NCBI GenBank assembly: GCA_003484265.1
Contig: DNDO01000072.1
Coordinates: forward strand, 1-8,837
Reading direction: 5' to 3'
Length of the DNA: 8,837 nt
Source of the DNA: Anaerolineae bacterium
Lineage (GTDB): Bacteria > Chloroflexota > Anaerolineae > Anaerolineales > Villigracilaceae
Shown here: piece by piece, positions 7,453-8,837 of the stretch
Numbering within the stretch: the stretch's first letter is position 1
Layout of the letters: each line of letters starts with the position of its first letter
Made by a program: the position numbers and the translations under genes
The notes under the pieces: model-generated
Databases searched by the model: none
What the model was told of the DNA's origin: nothing
Seen by the model: the letters and a program-made list of their open reading frames with translations, nothing else

Positions 7453-7902
7453 CTAGTTTTCTTTTTCTATCCTCTTTTTCACTTCTTCATAAAATACCCC
7501 TGCCAGCTTTTGTGATACAGGTACCATAAGCCGCGAAACTAAACTGGCTAATTGCCCAGAGACATTAATGTCCGCCGTCCATTGGACGAGCGTGGAGTTA
7601 TTGGGCGCATCGCTCATTGTCATCTCGCTGATGGCATCTGCAGCGGAGCCTGTTGCTGTTCCGTGTGCTTTGAGCTTGGCTCGGTTGGGCTCCTCCAATT
7701 CGAGAATGTCCACATCGCCAGAAAACTTAGCCTTGACAGAGCCAAGCCCTACGGACACAACGCCGCGATATTTTTTTAGTTCCTCAATAGTCTCTATCTT
7801 TTCAACGCCCGGCACACACTGCCCGATCTGGTTTGGATCGGTGAGAAAGTCCCACACTTTTTTTCTTGGTGCTTTAATTGTTACGTCGCCTTTGAGTTGC
7901 AT
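7453..7902 (-). CDS. coxG: CoxG family SRPBCC protein
   Basis: First gene of the operon, 149 residues. The N-terminus (GDVTIKAPRKKVWDFLTDPNQIGQCVPG, split here over residues 4-31) is the typical opening of CoxG/SRPBCC proteins, which form a helix-grip fold with a hydrophobic pocket; the rest follows the family pattern, with SVKAKFSGDV near 56-65 and a long amphipathic C-terminal helix ending in charged residues. In the CO dehydrogenase system CoxG has been linked to membrane recruitment of the enzyme, but CoxG-like proteins accompany many other molybdenum hydroxylases. This copy ends right after the SRPBCC domain and lacks the C-terminal hydrophobic extension seen in longer CoxG. Start: AGGA lies 6 bases before the ATG. 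A good promoter sits just upstream. Confidence 0.92.
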   Translation of the reverse strand: MQLKGDVTIKAPRKKVWDFLTDPNQIGQCVPGVEKIETIEELKKYRGVVSVGLGSVKAKFSGDVDILELEEPNRAKLKAHGTATGSAADAISEMTMSDAPNNSTLVQWTADINVSGQLASLVSRLMVPVSQKLAGVFYEEVKKRIEKEN

Positions 7903-7941
7903 GAATGATCCTATGAGATATGATAAGCGTAATGGCTTAAG

Positions 7942-7971
7942 AGTTTAGCACAGGGTGATTACGAAAGTCAA
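7942..7971 (-). promoter_or_regulatory. Probable sigma70-type promoter of the coxG-to-cyclase operon
   Basis: Reading the minus strand, TTGACT (7971-7966; 5 of 6 to consensus) and TAAACT (7947-7942; 4 of 6) are separated by 18 bases, and the -10 is preceded by TGC (7950-7948), an extended -10. Transcription would start near 7935, giving a leader of about 33 bases to the coxG ATG at 7902. This is the best promoter match I find in the intergenic region on either strand. It is a motif-based prediction. Confidence 0.6.
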
Positions 7972-8035
7972 CCGCGAGACAATAATCATAGGAAGAGAAC
8001 CACGCATGTACTTGGCAGGATTCGGTTGAGAATCT

Positions 8036-8070
8036 AATTGGAGAAAAATTATGCGTATCTCATTCCAATT
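8036..8070. repeat. Inverted repeat, 7-bp arms with 21-bp spacer
   Basis: AATTGGA at 8036-8042 is the exact reverse complement of TCCAATT at 8064-8070, with a 21-base spacer between. It could be a pair of operator half-sites two helical turns or so apart, or a weak RNA stem. Arms of this length and A+T content can occur by chance, so this is low-confidence on its own; the shared AATTG core with the dyad at 8114-8131 adds some weight. Confidence 0.35.
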
Positions 8071-8102
8071 TTAAGGGTTATTTAATACAACATGTGCCTT
8101 TC

Positions 8103-8113
8103 CCTGGACCAGG
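8103..8113. repeat. Short palindrome CCTGGACCAGG
   Basis: CCTGG and CCAGG flank a single A, a perfect 5-bp palindrome directly abutting the larger dyad at 8114-8131. The one-base centre makes an RNA hairpin impossible, so a DNA-protein site is one option. The 3' half plus the next base, CCAGGT at 8109-8114, can also pair (with one wobble) with GCCTGG at 8185-8190 in the 3' arm of the downstream hairpin, so it might act as an antiterminator strand. Confidence 0.3.
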
Positions 8114-8131
8114 TAATTGTTTGCACAATTA
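8114..8131. promoter_or_regulatory. Candidate operator: perfect 7-bp dyad
   Basis: TAATTGTTTGCACAATTA is a perfect inverted repeat: arms TAATTGT and ACAATTA around TTGC. It lies between the two divergent transcription units, about 140 bases before the permease start and 210 bases before coxG. The TGT-N4-ACA core resembles binding sites of several dimeric repressor families, but I cannot assign one. In RNA it could also form a stem with a 4-base loop inside the permease leader. Symmetry is seen directly; operator function is inference. Confidence 0.5.
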
Positions 8132-8167
8132 ATAAACTCACAATCCGTGGGTTAACTATGCATTATT

Positions 8168-8198
8168 GTCGCCATGCGTTAGCCGCCTGGCGATTTTT
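8168..8198 (+). terminator. Terminator-like hairpin in the permease leader (candidate attenuator)
   Basis: TCGCCA (8169-8174) pairs with TGGCGA (8188-8193), extended by a G-T wobble at 8168/8194; inside, after one mismatch (T8175/C8187), GCG (8176-8178) pairs with CGC (8184-8186) around the loop TTAGC. Five Ts follow at 8194-8198. This has the form of a rho-independent terminator on the plus strand, yet no plus-strand gene precedes it within the window's intergenic region, so premature termination in the permease leader is the natural reading. The opposite strand lacks a T-run. Stem and T-run are observed; attenuation is inference. Confidence 0.5.
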
Positions 8199-8201
8199 AT
8201 C

Positions 8202-8248
8202 AGGAGGTGTCTTTGAAGTTTGAGTCCTATCCAGCACACCGAAATTAG
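8202..8248 (+). promoter_or_regulatory. Strong Shine-Dalgarno with an 11-codon leader reading frame
   Basis: AGGAGGTG at 8202-8209 is a near-perfect ribosome binding site directly after the hairpin T-run. Five bases after its AGGAGG a TTG at 8213 opens a frame of 11 codons (MKFESYPAHRN if initiated) that ends at TAG 8246-8248, four bases short of the AAGGAG serving the permease (8252-8257). It could be a translated leader peptide controlling the permease, or a vestigial start. The site is clear, translation is unproven; the TTG start makes it uncertain. Confidence 0.35.
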
Positions 8249-8268
8249 AACAAGGAGAATGTAGTTAA

Positions 8269-8837
8269 ATGGCAACTAAAAAGAATACAAGCAAGACGAA
8301 AAAAAGCACTCCAAAACCAAAGACGTCAAAATCAGAAAAACAAAAAACAGGAGTTACTGCAATGGCAAAGAATAATGTTATGGGCTACCTGCCCAATGAT
8401 ACACCCCCCACCGGGCAAATGGTCCTCTTGGGGTTCCAGCATGTCCTCACGATGTTCCCTGCAACCGCGTTCGTGGCGGCGTTATGCGGATTCCATGTCG
8501 GCACTGTACTGACTGTTTCAGGTCTTGGTACGATCGTTGCACTTTTGCTTTCAAAGATGAGAATCGGCAAGTTCATCCCGCTCTTTTATGGATCGAGCTT
8601 CAGCTATATTGCGGCTTATCTTGCTATCGCCCAGCAAATGACAGGAAGCCTGCCCGCTTTCGGTGTGCCTTTGCCTGATAACGTCATCAGCACTATCCAG
8701 GCTGGTATCGTCGTTACAGGTCTGTTGAATATCGTGATAGGTTTCGTCATTCAGGCACTAGGCAAGGAAAAGATCGACATGGTCCTGCCTCCGATTGTCA
8801 CTGGCTCCGTTGCAGCAATTATTGGTTTCGGTTTGGC
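8269..8837 (+). CDS. Uracil/xanthine permease family protein (NCS2/NAT), partial
   Basis: Inner-membrane nucleobase symporter; 189 codons are visible and the 3' part is cut by the window edge (full members are about 430-480 residues). The first hydrophobic segment contains GFQH (55-58), the conserved Gln-His of NCS2 helix 1, followed by hydrophobic stretches at about 60-95, 104-122, 141-164 and from 172, with PLFYGSSFSYIA (104-115) and LPPIVTGSVAAIIGFGLA (173-190) typical of UraA/PbuX/UacT proteins. Ligand (uracil, xanthine, urate or other) cannot be decided without the C-terminal NAT signature. Residues 1-31 form an unusual tail with ten lysines plus Ser/Thr/Pro. AAGGAG at 8252-8257 serves this start (11-base gap); an in-frame ATG at 8362 has a better-spaced AGGAG. 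Divergence from the hydroxylase operon suggests it imports that pathway's substrate. Confidence 0.9.
   Translation, partial: MATKKNTSKTKKSTPKPKTSKSEKQKTGVTAMAKNNVMGYLPNDTPPTGQMVLLGFQHVLTMFPATAFVAALCGFHVGTVLTVSGLGTIVALLLSKMRIGKFIPLFYGSSFSYIAAYLAIAQQMTGSLPAFGVPLPDNVISTIQAGIVVTGLLNIVIGFVIQALGKEKIDMVLPPIVTGSVAAIIGFGL
8349..8364 (+). promoter_or_regulatory. Internal ribosome binding site and alternative permease start
   Basis: AGGAG at 8349-8353 lies 8 bases before ATG 8362, in frame with the permease (codon 32). Starting there gives MAKNNVMGYLPND, close to the usual short N-terminus of NCS2 permeases. Either this is the true start and 8269 is wrong, or both are used to give two forms with and without the lysine-rich tail. 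Confidence 0.5.

Larger units (their letters stand above)
7903..8268. other. Divergent intergenic regulatory region (366 bp)
   Basis: No convincing protein gene or tRNA lies here. It holds the minus-strand operon promoter (7942-7971), an inverted repeat with 7-bp arms AATTGGA (8036-8042) and TCCAATT (8064-8070), a palindrome CCTGGACCAGG (8103-8113), an 18-bp dyad (8114-8131), a terminator-like hairpin (8168-8198) and a strong Shine-Dalgarno with a short reading frame (8202-8248). AATTG half-sites recur in both the first and second inverted repeats. For the plus strand a -10-like TTTAAT at 8081-8086 has no matching -35, so the permease promoter is not identified. No transcription factor gene is in the window to link to these sites. 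Confidence 0.7.

Noticed and set aside
5006..7902. Aerobic carbon monoxide dehydrogenase operon
   Set aside because: CoxG, CoxM and CoxS names are only family labels; without CoxL and its active-site loop a CO-oxidising role is not supported, and the fdrA/amidase/permease context points to nitrogen-compound catabolism.
7903..8268. Guanine-type purine riboswitch upstream of the permease
   Set aside because: I could not find the conserved loop and junction sequences of that class; only the terminator-like hairpin is supported.
1..8837. tRNA, rRNA, CRISPR array, insertion sequence or phage genes
   Set aside because: No direct-repeat array, transposase, integrase or recognisable structural RNA was seen on either strand.

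Overview
The window holds a tightly packed, leftward (minus-strand) operon of eight genes (the last cut by the left edge) and, divergently, the start of a nucleobase permease gene on the plus strand (cut by the right edge). It looks bacterial: about 50% G+C, AGGAG-type ribosome binding sites, ATGA start/stop overlaps and no introns. The protein mix (CoxG, XdhC, a CoxM/CoxS-type molybdenum hydroxylase, FdrA, DUF1116) and a lysine-rich permease N-terminus would fit an environmental Chloroflexota (Anaerolineae-like) genome. That placement is an impression, not something the sequence proves.

Layout, in order of transcription from the shared intergenic region at 7903-8268. Leftward: a CoxG-like SRPBCC protein (7902-7453), an XdhC/CoxI-type molybdenum-cofactor maturation protein (7448-6378), a CoxM-type FAD subunit (6357-5479), a CoxS-type [2Fe-2S] subunit (5482-5006), an amidase-signature hydrolase (4983-3700), FdrA/AllF (3703-2024), a DUF1116 protein of the YlbE/AllG type (2007-763), and a cyclase-family metal hydrolase (751 to beyond position 1). 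Gaps are -4 to 20 bases, with ATGA overlaps at coxM/coxS and amidase/fdrA, so this reads as one transcript. A good sigma70-type promoter with an extended -10 (7942-7971) lies about 33 bases in front of coxG. Rightward: a uracil/xanthine permease (NCS2/NAT family) from 8269, whose leader carries an 18-bp dyad, a terminator-like hairpin, and a strong Shine-Dalgarno in front of an 11-codon reading frame.

How the parts may work together. The permease would import a purine, pyrimidine or related cyclic ureide, and the molybdenum hydroxylase would oxidise it. The cyclase-family enzyme is a candidate for opening a cyclic amide. FdrA plus DUF1116 correspond to two of the three subunits reported for E. 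coli oxamate carbamoyltransferase (AllF, AllG), which releases oxamate and carbamoyl phosphate from oxalurate. The amidase could then act on oxamate or another amide. This would be an energy-yielding N-heterocycle catabolic module; the step order and substrate are inference. Two expected partners are absent here: the large molybdopterin subunit (CoxL/XdhA-like) and the third carbamoyltransferase subunit (AllH/YlbF, DUF2877). Either may lie beyond the left edge.
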